64,000 nucleotides of DNA, taken from NCBI RefSeq assembly GCF_040869045.1, contig NC_090321.1, forward strand, positions 27,525,426-27,589,425, written 5' to 3'. Below, one piece after another: positions 1 through 10,689 of this stretch. Position 1 is the stretch's first letter, and every line of letters starts with the position of its first letter. The position numbers and the translations under genes were made by a program. Under the pieces are notes generated by a model. The model saw only the letters and a program-made list of their open reading frames with translations, was not told the origin of the DNA and searched no databases. Source of the stretch: Eurosta solidaginis. Its lineage: Eukaryota > Arthropoda > Insecta > Diptera > Tephritidae.

Positions 1-520
1 CCGTAGTAAATCAGCAACACAGTGAGGCCAAAGAGCTCAACATAAAAGAGCATAACGAAATGCTAAACAGAGAATTTTTTTTGCTAGATCGTCGTATATT
101 CTGATACGCTAGCATAAAGCCGCTTGATATAGTCCCACCTCCAAAAGGGATAATGAAACATCTCCGTTAGAACCATGATAGGATGTGGCCTATGCAGCCG
201 TTTAAACCAGATAAGCATAAGAAACAATTTAGTCTTACTACAAAGAATCTGTAAGCACCTTTCTTAGGTCTCGCCTAGTGAGCCCCGTTATTAATATATA
301 CTCCCCAACCTTTGCTGAAGAAGAAAGTGGAATACCAAAAGAAACCCGAGCAACTCTAGCCCAATTTCAATCAGAATAATGCAATAGAATCAACCCTGAC
401 ATAGGTAAGATATGTTCTGCATGTGATAAGTCCTCATAGGGTAACAAACCATCTCTTCAATTGTAATCGATGCAGGAAGGGATGGTGCTAAAAAAGTTTT
501 GTACAAAAAATATCGATACC
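1..520 (+). pseudogene. Jockey-like non-LTR retrotransposon, C-terminal fragment
   Basis: Broken coding remnant of the end of a jockey-like (family 3) reverse-transcriptase polyprotein. Reading the plus strand in mixed frames gives EHNEMLNREFLL near 50-85, then IPKETRATLAQFQSE near 330-375, then INPDIGKICSACDKSS near 388-435, then a VTNHLF-like segment. This is the order of the C-terminal part of the related copy at 2.0-2.8 kb: the conserved REKNELLHKQFLL block, an ETRVTLAQLRSG-like block, then a CPACN/HDTNHLF zinc-binding-like end. Several in-frame stops and frame changes mean no protein is made. The upstream part lies outside the window. Family identity is inferred from motif order rather than from a database match. 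Confidence 0.5.
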
Positions 521-603
521 GATCTTCTCTACAAATACATAAAATATGTAATATATATCCCGTAGTAGAGACCCTAAAAACTTTAATTTAAATAAAGGCA
601 TCG

Positions 604-960
604 TATCGAGGCCATGGCGTATGCCGTGGTGTGGTGGTAGGAGTACTAGGTTCAACACCCGTGCAAAGTAACATCAACAATTTAGAAACAAGTTTTTTCA
701 ATTAATAAAAAGTTGTTTCACACCGGGGTCGCCCCTCGGAAGTGATTTGGCAAACATGCCGTGTGTATTTCTGCCATGAAAAGCTTCTCAGTAAAAGTTC
801 ATCTGCCCTGCAGATGCTTTTCGGAGTTGGCATAAAACATGTAGGTCCCGTCAAGCCAATTTGTAGGGAGAACTAAAAGAGGAGCACAGCGCAAACTAGA
901 AGAAAAGGTCGGCCTAAATCTGCTCGGAGGTAAATCGCACTAAGTATTTATTTATTTTAT
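604..960 (+). mobile_element. tRNA-derived SINE, copy 1 (diverged head)
   Basis: Plus-strand copy of the SINE family defined best at 1.5-1.86 kb. The body (GGGGTCGCCCCTCGG, then TTTCTGCCATGAAAAGCTT, then AACTAGAAGAAAAGGTCGG) and the ATTTATTTATTTTAT tail are in the same order as in the other copies. The tRNA-like head has lost the bases between the two promoter boxes. It may still be read as GCCGTGGTGTGGTGG (box A region) and GGTTCAACACC (box B region). Confidence 0.75.
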
Positions 961-1498
961 CGCGTTGCAAGCCCCGAAAATTATTTGGGGGTTTTTGTTT
1001 AGAAGCGAACACATTTTTCAGATCCGGGTACTGCGAACTTCTTCGGATCCGTGTACTTTTTTAAGAGCCGCATAATTCATGGTTGGAGGTACGTTTTACG
1101 AATCAACCGCTTATCCTATACACAAAACGGTCATAAATGATGTAAATATAGTAGGTCTAAACTCCGTTTAGTAATATTTTGGAGGAAATACGAGGTACAA
1201 TGAATAAATGATGATGAAGAACGTGCTTAAATTTAAAGATCTGTACTTCGATAAGTATCTCTGAAATAATCTGCATTTATCGAACGGTAAACAGATGGAC
1301 CAGCAGAACATTTTATCGATTTAGCTTGCACGTTGTCCACATGCATTAAAGGCATGGGTACTTCAAAAAGTTGTTATATAGAACAGAAAGTGTCAAAGTA
1401 TCGGAGTGCGGGATGTATGATGAAGCGATGGAGTCGGACTATGAAAATTATTGATTTTTTGCAAGTAGCTGCTGTTGTCGCTCTACAATCATGATGAA
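961..1498. other. Unassigned non-coding DNA between two SINE copies
   Basis: No gene, no recognisable transposon protein and no clear tandem repeat. It separates a plus-strand SINE from a minus-strand SINE, so together they form an inverted SINE pair about 540 bp apart. Confidence 0.4.
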
Positions 1499-1862
1499 CC
1501 AATAAAAATAAATAAATTTAAGGGGCGATAACCTCCGAAGAGATCTAAGGCCGAGCTTCTCTTCCAATTTGCGTCGTGCTCCTCTTGATTTTCCCTACAA
1601 ATTGACCGGACGGGACCTACATGTTTTATGCCGACTCCGAACGGCATCTGCAAGGCAGATGAGTTTTCACTGAGAGCTTTACATGGCAGAAATACACCCG
1701 GAGCGCTTGCCAAACACTGCCGAGGGGCGACCCCGCTTAGAAAATTTTCTTCTAATTGAAAAACCTTATTTCTAAAATTTTGATGTTGCTTTGCCCGGGA
1801 GTTGAACCCAGGGCATACGGTGTGATAGGCGGAGCACGCTACCATCACACCACAGTGGCCGC
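1499..1862 (-). mobile_element. tRNA-derived SINE, best-preserved copy
   Basis: On the minus strand the element begins near 1862 with a tRNA-like head. The box A region is TGGTGTGATGG (1842-1852), one mismatch from TRGYNNARNNG. Box B is GGTTCAACTCC (1798-1808), a full match to GWTCRANNC. A tRNA-unrelated body of about 290 bp follows. It ends in an A/T tail, read on the plus strand as ATAAAAATAAATAAATTT at 1501. The minus-strand reading frame of 137 codons across 1489-1902 is a by-product of the element and not a gene. The head-body-tail structure is that of a Pol III-transcribed SINE mobilised by a LINE in trans. Which LINE serves it is not evident from the tail. Confidence 0.85.
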
Positions 1863-2030
1863 CAATGCACACGTGGCAAAGGAACGTTTCAGCAGTGCCC
1901 AAGACACGCTAAGTACCAATTGATAGTGTGAATGGACATATTATCACCTTGCTGAGGTTGGATGATGTTAGAAAATCCAATCTATGGGTCATGGCATCTG
2001 CTGGCTATGCAACTACACATTCGAGTTAAA

Positions 2031-2760
2031 CAAATGTTGTTGTTGTTGTTGTAGCAGTGCTTCCTCTAACGGTAGTCCAAGGAAACTTGCTGTTTCAACA
2101 GGGGTGGACCACAATGAGAGTGGTATTAGAGGCGTTTGTTCCACATTACAATTGAATAGATGGTTGGTGTCATGTGGGGACACATTGCAAGCAGGACCTA
2201 TGTTTTATATGTCGGGGTTGATTCTGGATAAGTAAGAGTTTAACCTGTTACAGTATCGACATCGAAGTTGAGCTGGAGTAACGCGCGTTTACCTAGGGAG
2301 AGTACGTTCCTCCTCTGCTAGTTCTGGGTATTTTTCTTCGAGTACCGGATTTGCCGAGCAATTCCTAGTGCAGAGGTCCGAAGCCCATTTGTGGATATTA
2401 CTGACGACCTACTTGTGCTTTTTTGCTTCATACGGCTGTATTTTCAGGTGCCTTATAACCTCATAATGCTTACAGAGATAACCCCTTAATCCCCTGGGCG
2501 GTATAGCCTCATCAATCGGATATCTGTTGGGATTCCCAGGCTTCTGGGTATTCAACAGAAACTGTTTGTGTAGTAATTCATTTTTCTCCCTAATAGGAAG
2601 TAATCTCGCCTCATTGTGTAGATGGTGTACTGGGGACATAAGAAGACAGCCCTTAGCGGTTCTGAGGGTAGTATTTTGGCAGGCCTCTATTTTCTTCCAG
2701 TGCGTAACTTTTAGGCTTGGCGACCATATCGGGGACGCATAGCATGCAATCGGCCGGCCA
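2031..2760 (-). pseudogene. Jockey-like non-LTR retrotransposon 3' end with (CAA)n tail
   Basis: Minus-strand remnant of the C-terminal third of a jockey-like (family 3) polyprotein. From 2760 downwards the frames read CYASPIWSPSLKVTHW, KIEACQNTTLRTAKGC and LLMSPVHHLHNEARLL. LPIREKNELLHKQFLLN and NPNRYPIDEAIPPRGL follow. Beyond the stop near 2410 the last segment (2040-2400) keeps traces of a CPACNVSPHDTNHLF-type zinc-binding end and the final LWTNPVETASFLGL-like block. The element stops at 2031-2056 in a run of TTG triplets, so the RNA-sense strand ends in (CAA)n, a target-primed 3' tail. Stops and at least two frame changes make it non-functional. It is a close relative of the copies at 4.6-5.4 kb and 0-0.5 kb. 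Confidence 0.7.
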
Positions 2761-2904
2761 TCTTACGCATTTGTATATCAGCACGGCTGGATATCAACAC
2801 AGAAAACCTCGTTGCTGCCAAAGGGCTTATGCCAAACTGGACAAAGATGGAGTACACTCTGCTTCCAGTGGTATCAAATTTGAAATCTTTGTTCAAACTT
2901 GAAG

Positions 2905-4600
2905 AGAAAACTGCCCAAATAAAAGGTTATAAAGCGATCACGGATAGGCGCCGGCTCCAATTTTTCTAGTACTATAGTCTGCGCACACACGGCAGTAATG
3001 AAATATTTTAAAGGTTGGCTAGCTCCTACTCAACCTACATATTTGCCGCATATAATTTAACCTTTAAATATTCAGAGCTTTAAATTTCAATCAGCACCCA
3101 ATATTTTATATAAATTCAATGTAAACACATTCTCTTCACCCTCCTCCTCCTCCTATACATGACTTCATTGCAATCATTGAAATTTTATTGTCACCCCCGC
3201 TTACCATCAACAACTCTTTATAGACACTTCATTTTCATTTTGCATTGCGTATACGTATTTTCAAGTTAATATAAAGTCATTTAAACCATCAACAACAACT
3301 GAAAACAACGTCATTAAATTCATCATCAACAGCAATAAGCAATTACAAATGCAATTGCAATGGCAAAGAGTACGGCTACCAAGTTCTATACAACATTCGT
3401 ACGCATATTGGCGGCAGAGCGGCAACAATGTAACTTTAACGCTTGTACATCAACGCTGCCATTGCTATTAAGCGAGACAATTGAAATTGCTGTCGGCTGA
3501 TGACCTGCGGTTGCCTTGTGGCGTTGGAATTAATTGCAAATGAAAAGGAGCCGTAATGAATGGCTGCTCTGAATGGCAGCGGAGTGCGGCAAGCATGCGC
3601 ACGAGTGGGTTGGGACGCAACGCGTATGCAATTGCAATTCTCACATATTAAATATGACAAATTAACGATGTGTGCGCAAGCGCATATGCACACAAACAAA
3701 CATGTGAAGCTAAAATCGCTTGAATGCAATTTAATAAAAGTTTATTCACCCAATGTAAAATAAGGCAGCGATGTACATACACGTAGTAGCACAATTAGAC
3801 AGGCGCTGTCATTCTAGCTTAAGCACGCATGTTCAAAGTCAACTATGTGCCACTGCACGCGGCTTGCGTATCACGAATTGGATATAGATGCGCGCGCGCA
3901 TGCGCAGTTCGCAATGAATGCGTACTGCTTTGATATGTAGATATGTGGAGATTTAGTTATTGTGCATCAGTTATGCGCAGCTTTTCTATCATACATAATA
4001 AATGTGATTAAAAACAGGCTAAAATTGCTTCCACGTATTTCTAGTAGACACGTGTAGATACCCTATTTATGTTGCCGGCAAAGAGAAGCGCTTGGTTTGT
4101 TGGCGCTGTCAGTTTGTGTTAAATTAACACTTCAACGATTGCGTTTAGTTTGTACTAAAACAAGTATCGCTAATCATCACAACCATCTTTATGAGTTTGT
4201 GAATTAACTGGTAATGAATAAGCTAGTACAATAGCTTTAGGCGCTACTCGTGCTTACTGTCTACTACCCACTAGGAAATTCTTTATATGCCAATTTTTTT
4301 AACACAAACAATTTTTTTATCTTATGCCATCCCGCAGCATTTCGTAACTATCGACATAACGCATTGTGTGGCACGGGTGCTCACAAAATTTGTATTTCAG
4401 AGCCAACGGGCAAGACATTCTACAAAATTACCACAACATCTTTTTTGCAGTAGAAAAACGATTTAAAACCGATATTCCTTTTATGAAGCGAATGAGAGCA
4501 GCTATCAATACTATTAGCGGGTGAAGATGAAAATATATCTCATTCTCCGTATATCATCGCGACAATCTTGTGTCCGTGGTAAGGTTAAGTTAAAGTAACA
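2905..4600. other. Low-repeat non-coding stretch
   Basis: No gene recognised. The sequence is AT-rich with scattered short reading frames on both strands (for example 3436-3729 minus and 4250-4453 plus) that lack any known motif. It contains an alternating purine-pyrimidine palindrome at 3888-3906. It looks like single-copy intergenic DNA, possibly with regulatory content, but nothing specific can be supported. Confidence 0.35.
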
Positions 4601-4619
4601 ACGGCCGGTTGGTGCACTT

Positions 4620-5400
4620 AAAAACGGGAGCCCTTAGAAACTTACAGTTTCAATGGGGTTGAACGAGAGAGGTGTTGATGCTAGAGACAACTGATAGTTT
4701 CGGGAATTGGGCTCTGAGCACTGGGCTCGCTGGGTATTTACCACCATATGATTTTGCCTACTCTCTGTGGATGTGGTTGGAAGCCTGTTTGTGCTCATTT
4801 CATGCAAACAGCTAAACTCTTGTTTTACGGATTTCTTCATAGTGCTTTCTAAATTAACACCCTATGCCCCTGGGAAGCCAGGCCTCAACAATCTGATGTC
4901 TGTTAGTATGCCCAGGTTTCTGACTATTTAACAGAAGCTGTTTGTTCGGCATCTCATTTGTTCGGCAAAATCATTTCATTTCACCTTTATGCGTACTATT
5001 CACGCCTTGCTGTGTCGATGATGTTCTAGTGACATAAAAGGGCATGCCATGGCAGTTCTGAGCGCTTTGTTTTCACAGGACTGCGGCTTCGTCCAATGCG
5101 CTTCTTTTAAGTTCGGTGGACATATCGGAAACGCATAGCATACAAGCGGCAGACCAAATGCTTTATGGGTAACCATGAGCGTTTCTTTATATTTGCCTAA
5201 GTACTGCCAGCGACTTGAGAATATTGTAACCGCTCTGAGCTTTACGTACATTGTGGCTGCAAGATCGCTTAAAAGCAGATCATTATCGATCGTCCTCGCA
5301 GTATTTTTGCGTGGTTGTCCAGTACTGTCCACCTTTGGTTTTTCCAAGTAATAAATAAGGTGGCCGAGGATTCGGTCGGTGATATTGCCAAGATACACAT
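4620..5400 (-). pseudogene. Jockey-like non-LTR retrotransposon, C-terminal fragment
   Basis: Second minus-strand family 3 copy. The 132-codon frame at 5000-5398 reads LRAVTIFSSRWQYLGK, then KAFGLPLVCYAFPICPPNLK, then CENKALRTAMACPFMSLEHH. It aligns by eye with the copy at 2.4-2.76 kb, including the CQNTALRTATGC and LLMSPEHHLHNEA blocks. After frame changes between 4850 and 5000, MRCRTNS/LLLNSQKPGHTNRHQI-like pieces follow. The 68-codon frame at 4634-4840 ends in LASTPLSFNPIETVSF, the counterpart of the family's final LWTNPVETASFL block. No (CAA)n tail is visible here. The copy is dead; its order and spacing confirm the family assignment of the 2.0-kb fragment. Confidence 0.62.
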
Positions 5401-5689
5401 GGCAAAAAACTGGGAAGACCCCGAAGATATTTGCTTATTTTAAATTAAAAGCTCATTAATAGAAGGGCCAAGACCTCTTGCCATTATTGTTCAGTCTTAG
5501 GCGTAGGAAACAATGGTAACTCCCTCGGGTGGGGAAAGGAGCTTCGATATGTTTAAAATAAACAAAAGTGGGTTTGGGCTATATCTTGAGAGCAAACGGG
5601 GATATGTAGTAGTTTCTCTCTCCTAAGCTCCTAGTTCTCTGTGCTTCGTTGACTTTCTTCCGCTCTTGATCCGTCCATCTCGGTGCAGA

Positions 5690-5995
5690 TTACTGTCAGA
5701 GCTGGTGTTTACTGAATAGATGTAGGAAGCAATAGCTTCCTTTTGTTTCTGTTGGTTCTCCGTTTAGTAAATAAGGACCATAAGAACTGGTACTTGAGCG
5801 TGCGATCTTTACAATAGCTTCTGATAACGCTTTTTTGGTAAAATAGGATTTAAGCATATAATCGTTCCGTTGGTATTTAATATACATATCCAGCAGTACC
5901 CTTGAGCACATCTGGCTTTGATGGTTGTTGTTTTTAAGGCATCTTGCTACAAATTTTAACTCATTGGCGGTAAATGTTATAGGCTTTTCAGGCAT
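5690..5995 (-). pseudogene. Unassigned 99-codon reading frame
   Basis: Open minus-strand frame starting MPEKPITFTANELKFVARCL and ending in a histidine-rich tail (FLHLFSKHQL). The frame is actually open further upstream, to about 6055, where a CATTACCAG could act as a 3' splice acceptor. I do not recognise the protein. It lies directly downstream of an RNase H-like LINE remnant on the same strand, so it may be part of the same element's 3' region. A last exon of an unknown host gene is the alternative. Confidence 0.2.
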
Positions 5996-6079
5996 ACTAA
6001 ACTCATGTATTATGATTTTTCGTCTTATCGAAGCTCTTTCTATTTTTTCTTCTTCCTGGTAATGAAAGCGGCTTTAACA

Positions 6080-6650
6080 CATTTTCTCTTCTTGTAAGCA
6101 TCTGCCTTAAGCGGATGCTGCTTCGCCTCATCTTAATAAAGAACTCACAGAGACTAGTTGAGGGAAGCTCCCAGTAGCTGGAGCCTTGACCTCAAGCAAG
6201 CGCTGCACGTAAGCACAAAGCGGTCTCAAATGCTTCCTCCCACAGCCCGCACTTTTCTCATCTGCTGTTATAAAGGATGAAGCCTAGTTTACCATTATAA
6301 CGCCAAAAGGCATTGTCCCATTTGTACGATTAACCTGCTTCATTGATCTACTTTGAGTTTCTCCCAAAGGAAAGAGACATCTACCGTAGATATATCGTGT
6401 GGTGTACCTTATTTTTTGCCAATTCACCGGGCTTTTCATAACCTTCTATCCCCTTAACATCGACAACCGGGTAAAGATGTACGGTTCGGTCTGAGAGAAG
6501 TTTCTCAAATGACGCTCCAGGGCTCTAATTGAAGAAATATTCTGTGACATTATTGCCCTTATGATCTCCTTACTATCAGTGTAGAGCAAAAAGGAACGGA
6601 TGATGTTATAAGGTGGAGTGAAACACACTGACAAACTTCAAAACTTGCCC
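6080..6650 (-). pseudogene. LINE remnant: RNase H and C-terminal region
   Basis: The minus-strand frame at 6446-6634 reads FLLYTDSKEIIRAI, resembling the third acidic motif of RNase H (TDSQAAIRAL in relatives). It is followed in the next frame by EGYEKPGELAKNKVHHTI, the counterpart of GNEKADELAKKG that closes RNase H domains in I/LOA-type retrotransposons. Further on EKCGLWEEAFETALCL and LGSFPQLVSVSSLL resemble the CRFCxEEEETAEHLLC zinc-binding tail of such elements. Many stops interrupt it. The assignment rests on motif order only. Confidence 0.42.
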
Positions 6651-7139
6651 TTTATGAGTATATGGTATGGTTTTCAAAGGCAATTGGTGTCGTGCTTTAC
6701 ATTTCTCTTGGCTTCTAAGCTTCAGTATTCCAGAAATAAGATATCATTTAGCCAAGTTGAAATAAGCTTTTAAGAAATTCGAGCTTACTCCACTCCGGCC
6801 AGCGAAAAACAGGCAGATTCTAGTAGCGAAATGGTTGATCAATTAATCAGAGTGAGCTCTTAGAACCAAATTCTTTTTCTGCAGCCAGTCGAATCAAGAC
6901 TGTGAGTACCACAAATTTATTGTTTAGCCATTTTTTCATATTACAACTCGCTGCAGGTCCGCCATAGCGTACAAGTACGAGCAAATACTGCAGAAACTTT
7001 AACTGAATGTAAACTGTTTTCACAATATATTCGCAGGGGGACTTTGATAACTGAACTTAATAACTACTTGTGCAACTACCAGAAAATTTCGGTTACACAT
7101 ATTTAGCAAGTTGCATTCTCAAAGACGCATGCGTACTTA

Positions 7140-8952
7140 AAACAAGTATGGAAGGTTAAGTTCGGGTGTAACCGAACATTATATACTCAGCTGAGAGCTT
7201 TGTAGACAAAATAAGGGAAAATTACCATGTAGGAAAATGAACCTAAGGTAACCCTGGAATGCGTTTGTAAGACATGGGTATCAAATGGAAGGTATTAAAA
7301 AGTATTTTAAAAGGGAGTGGGCCATAGTTCTATAGGTGGATGCAATTTCGGGATATCGCCATAAAATGGGTGACTATAGAACGTGTTTGTACGATATGGG
7401 AATCAAATGGAAAGTGTTAATTATTATTTTAAAAGGGATTGGGCCTTAGTTCTATAGGTGGACGCCTTTTCGAGTTATCGCCATAAAGGTGGACCAGGGG
7501 TGACTCTAGAATTTGTTTGTATGATATGGTTATCAAATGAAAGGTGTTAATAAGGGTTTTAAAAGGGAGTGGCCCTTAGTTATATATGTGAAGGCTTCTT
7601 CAAGATATCGACCAAATGTGGACAAGAGTGACCCAGAACATCGTCTGTCGGGTACCGCTAATTTATTTATATACGTAATACCACGAACAGTATTCCTGCC
7701 AAGATTCCAAAGACTTTTCATTTCGCCCTGCAGATCTTTTTCATTTTCTTCTACTTAATATGGTAGGTGGCACACCCATTATACAAAGATTTTTCTAAAG
7801 TTATATTTTGCGTCAATAAACCAATCCAATTACAACGTTTCATTCCTTTTTTCATGCTTGGTATATAATTATGAAATTTTTTTTAAGTTTTCGTAATTTT
7901 CAATATCGGAAAAGTGGGCGTGGTCATAGTTGGGTTTCGGCAATATTTTATACCAAGATAAAGTGACTTCAGATAAATACGTGAACTAAGTTTAGTTAAG
8001 ATATATCGAATTTTGCTCAAGTTATCGTGTTAAGGGCTGAGCGGCAGGACAGACGGTGGACTGTGTATAAAAACTGGGCGTGGCTTCAAACATAGAATCT
8101 ATGCTACTACCGAATTTCACAAAGATTGGTTAATTTTTGTTCGGCTTATGGCATTAAAAGTATTCTGGACAAATTAAATGAAAAGAGGCGGAGCCACGCC
8201 CATTTTGGAATTTTCTTTTATTTTTGTATTTTGTTGCACCATATCATTACTGGAGTTGAATGTTGACATAATTTACTTATATACTGTAAAGATATTAAAT
8301 TTTTTTGTTATAATATGAGTTAAAAAAATGTTTTTTTTTTTAAGTGGACGTGTTCGTCATCCGATTTTGCTAATTTTTATTAAGCATACATACAGTAATG
8401 TGAGTAATGTTCCTGCCAAATTTCATCATGATATCTTCAACGGCTGCCAAATTACGGCTTGCAAAACTTTCAAATTACCTTCTTTAAATAGTGGGCGGTG
8501 CCACGCCCATTGTCCAAAGTTTACTAATTTTCTGTTCTGCGTCATAAGGTCAACCCACCTACCAAGTTCCATCGCTTTATCTGTATTTGGTAATGAAATA
8601 TCGCATTTTTTGGGTTTTTCGAAATTTTCGATATCAAAAAAGTGGGCTTGGTTATAGTCCGATTTCGTTCATTTTAAATAGCTATCTGAGATGAGGGCCT
8701 AGGAACCTACATACCAAATTTCATCAAGATACCTCAAAATTTACTCAAGTTAACGTGTTTACGGGCGGACGGACAGACGGACGGAAGGACGGACGGACGG
8801 ACATGGCTAAATAAATTTCTTTTTTCGCCCAGATCATTTTGATATATAGAAGTCTATATCTATCTCGATTAGTTTATGCCGTTAGGGATTACCGTTATGC
8901 GAACAAAGTTAATATACTCTGTGAGCTCTGCTCAGCTGAGTATAAAAATATA
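7140..8952 (+). mobile_element. High-copy 1.8-kb non-autonomous repeat, copy A
   Basis: Starts with a small hairpin (TTCGGGTGTAACCGAA at 7157-7175) followed by TATACTCAGCTGAGAGCTTTG. It ends with TGAGCTCTGCTCAGCTGAGT and TATAAAA near 8946. The two ends are inverted with respect to each other (TATACTCAGCTGAG against CTCAGCTGAGTATA). A second copy at 52.5 kb matches almost throughout, a short one is at 28.8 kb and a minus-strand one at 62.7 kb. The element has no coding frame of its own. Inside it are a tandem segment (7257-7640), duplicated modules around AAAGTGGGCGTGG, and an ACGG microsatellite (8766-8800). Class is not assignable from the ends alone. Confidence 0.85.
7257..7640 (+). repeat. 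Tandem segment inside the 1.8-kb repeat
   Basis: Three units of about 122-130 bp, each opening with GAAYGYGTTTGTANGA and containing AAAAGGGAGTGGSCC and ATATCGCCATAAA. The same array is in copy C at 52.64-53.03 kb, so the duplication predates the spread of the element. Confidence 0.7.
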
Positions 8953-9526
8953 GGTGCATTATTCATACTTACGTACATATAATAAGCAAACTATAAAAAC
9001 ATGTTACGTTCTTAAACGCACAACCTCCGTAACGCCCTTTTCGAATGCTTCAAATAATAACAATGTTCACATCTTCATTGCAATGTGGCCATAAAAGATG
9101 CGGAAGACAACAATCTCAGTTATATTAGATCTAGCGTTTTATGACTAAAACTAAAGTATACAAATTATGAGCTATGCTTCATGGAACACACTCACTAATG
9201 CAACCTCTCATATGTAAGTATGAATGTTTTGGATGTGAAGATAGAAATGTCAAAAAGTATTTTCCAGTGCTATTTTAATTCAAAGGAAATTATTTCATAA
9301 TTATCTAAAGCTGATGTTATAATTAAATTTTGATAAGGCAAGCGAGAAAACTGAAAAAATATGATGAGGGAAATACTTTATATTTATATATACATATATG
9401 TTTATGTGTAAATGTAAGTGCTCACGTGAACATGGCTACCCAGCAAAGAATGTTGTAGGCGATTATAAGCAATAAGGAATTAGAACTCAGTTCAAGCTTC
9501 CTTTACATTGTGAAATACTTATATAT

Positions 9527-9857
9527 AAGGCGCGATGACCTCCGAAGAGATCTAGGGCCGAACTTCTCTTCCAATTTCCGTCGTGCTCCTATTTTTTCCT
9601 ACAAATTGGCGGGGTGGGACGTACTTGTTTTATGCCGACTCCGAACGGCATCTGCAAGGCTGATGAGTTTTCACTGAGAGCTTTTCATGGCAGAAATACA
9701 CTCGGAGTGCTTGCCAAACACTGCCGAGGGGCGACCCCGCTTAGAAAAAATTTCTTCTAATTAAAAAACCTTGTTTCTAAAGTTTTTGATATTGTTTTTT
9801 CCAGAATCTTCGGTGTGTTAGGCGGAGCACGCTACCATCACACCACGGCGCCCGTGC
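9527..9857 (-). mobile_element. tRNA-derived SINE, copy 3
   Basis: Minus-strand copy with full body (GGCCGAACTTCTCTTCCAAT at 9561, GGGGCGACCCCGC at 9728). The box A region (CTACCATCACACCAC) is intact, but box B has been lost, with CCAGAATC replacing the GTTGAACC core. Its head abuts the 3' end of a family 2 LINE at 9858 without spacer. Confidence 0.8.
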
Positions 9858-9965
9858 TTAACTGTTTAAACGATTATAACCGTCCAACAAGGCGCGCCAG
9901 TCGCTGCGTTGTTAGGCTAATTGGCGCCAATTGGTCTCACCAAGAGAGTTTTAATCGTTTTCCGT
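9858..9965 (-). pseudogene. Family 2 LINE, extreme 3' coding end
   Basis: The reverse strand encodes the last residues of the family 2 polyprotein. Traces of TNWRQLA, RSDWRALLDG and NRLNS are readable, and the underlying DNA GCCAATTGGCGCC / CGCGCCTTGTTGGACGG is shared with 45.30-45.39 kb and with 48.25-48.37 kb. It is 5'-truncated to about 110 bp. Confidence 0.58.
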
Positions 9966-10342
9966 CTGGCCCTTCCATCGGAGTGGGGGCGCCCTCTTTC
10001 TCTGCTTCCATAGAACGATTCTGATGTCATTCGCATAACATGATGTACCCAGCATAGCCACTGACATGTCTACTCAGTTCAGATTTTTAACTGGATTTCT
10101 AGACTGACGTTGTTGTTTATGTTATATTGTTTCCAAATAAACGAAGTATTACAGTATTTCGAAATTATGGCTGCCAGCAGTGACGTGATTGGTGAGTCGC
10201 AAATGCGCTGATTCTTTGCTTAATGGTAGCAGGTATTTCGCTCTGTACTCACTCACCATAAAACCATTACCACCATTTTTGCGCTCATTTTTCCAGTGAA
10301 CAGTGAGTAGAACTTACGGCGTAAGTACTCATCATCAAACTA

Positions 10343-10651
10343 ATGAAATCTCACGATAGCGGTTCACCCGGTCTGCAACTTCGTTTAGTTTCGAACGGCT
10401 TGGAGAGGTGCTTCCCAACCCTGACTGAGTTGGTGGTGTTGCTTAACCTCATTTTACACAGCCGTATAAGTATTGCAGAGAAATCAAATTCAGACATGGC
10501 CGCATACATGTTGTTACGCGGTTGTGGCAAGCAGGTATGCCTGCATCCCAGGCTAGATCGTCGCCTTGGGTGGGGTATTATACCACCGTCGCAGCGACAT
10601 GAACAAAATGGTTCGTACCTGCATGTGTATTTAAAGGAAAGAAAAAGCTGA
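10343..10651 (+). pseudogene. Unassigned 102-codon reading frame
   Basis: Open plus-strand frame reading MKSHDSGSPGLQLRLVSNGL, then FPTLTELVVLLNLI, then DMAAYMLLRGCGKQV. No known domain is recognised. It lies next to an antisense family 2 LINE fragment (10.69-11.2 kb), so it may be transposon-derived non-coding DNA read by chance. GC content is higher than the surroundings, as in several transposon pieces here. Confidence 0.17.
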
Positions 10652-10689
10652 AAAAGATAGACGTGAGAGGCAAAGTTAGAAGGGGAGAA

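Noticed and set aside
1489..1902. 137-codon minus-strand frame
   Set aside because: It coincides exactly with a SINE; other SINE copies break the frame in different places.
8766..8800. Independent ACGG microsatellite
   Set aside because: It occurs at the same position in all copies of the 1.8-kb repeat, so it belongs to that element.
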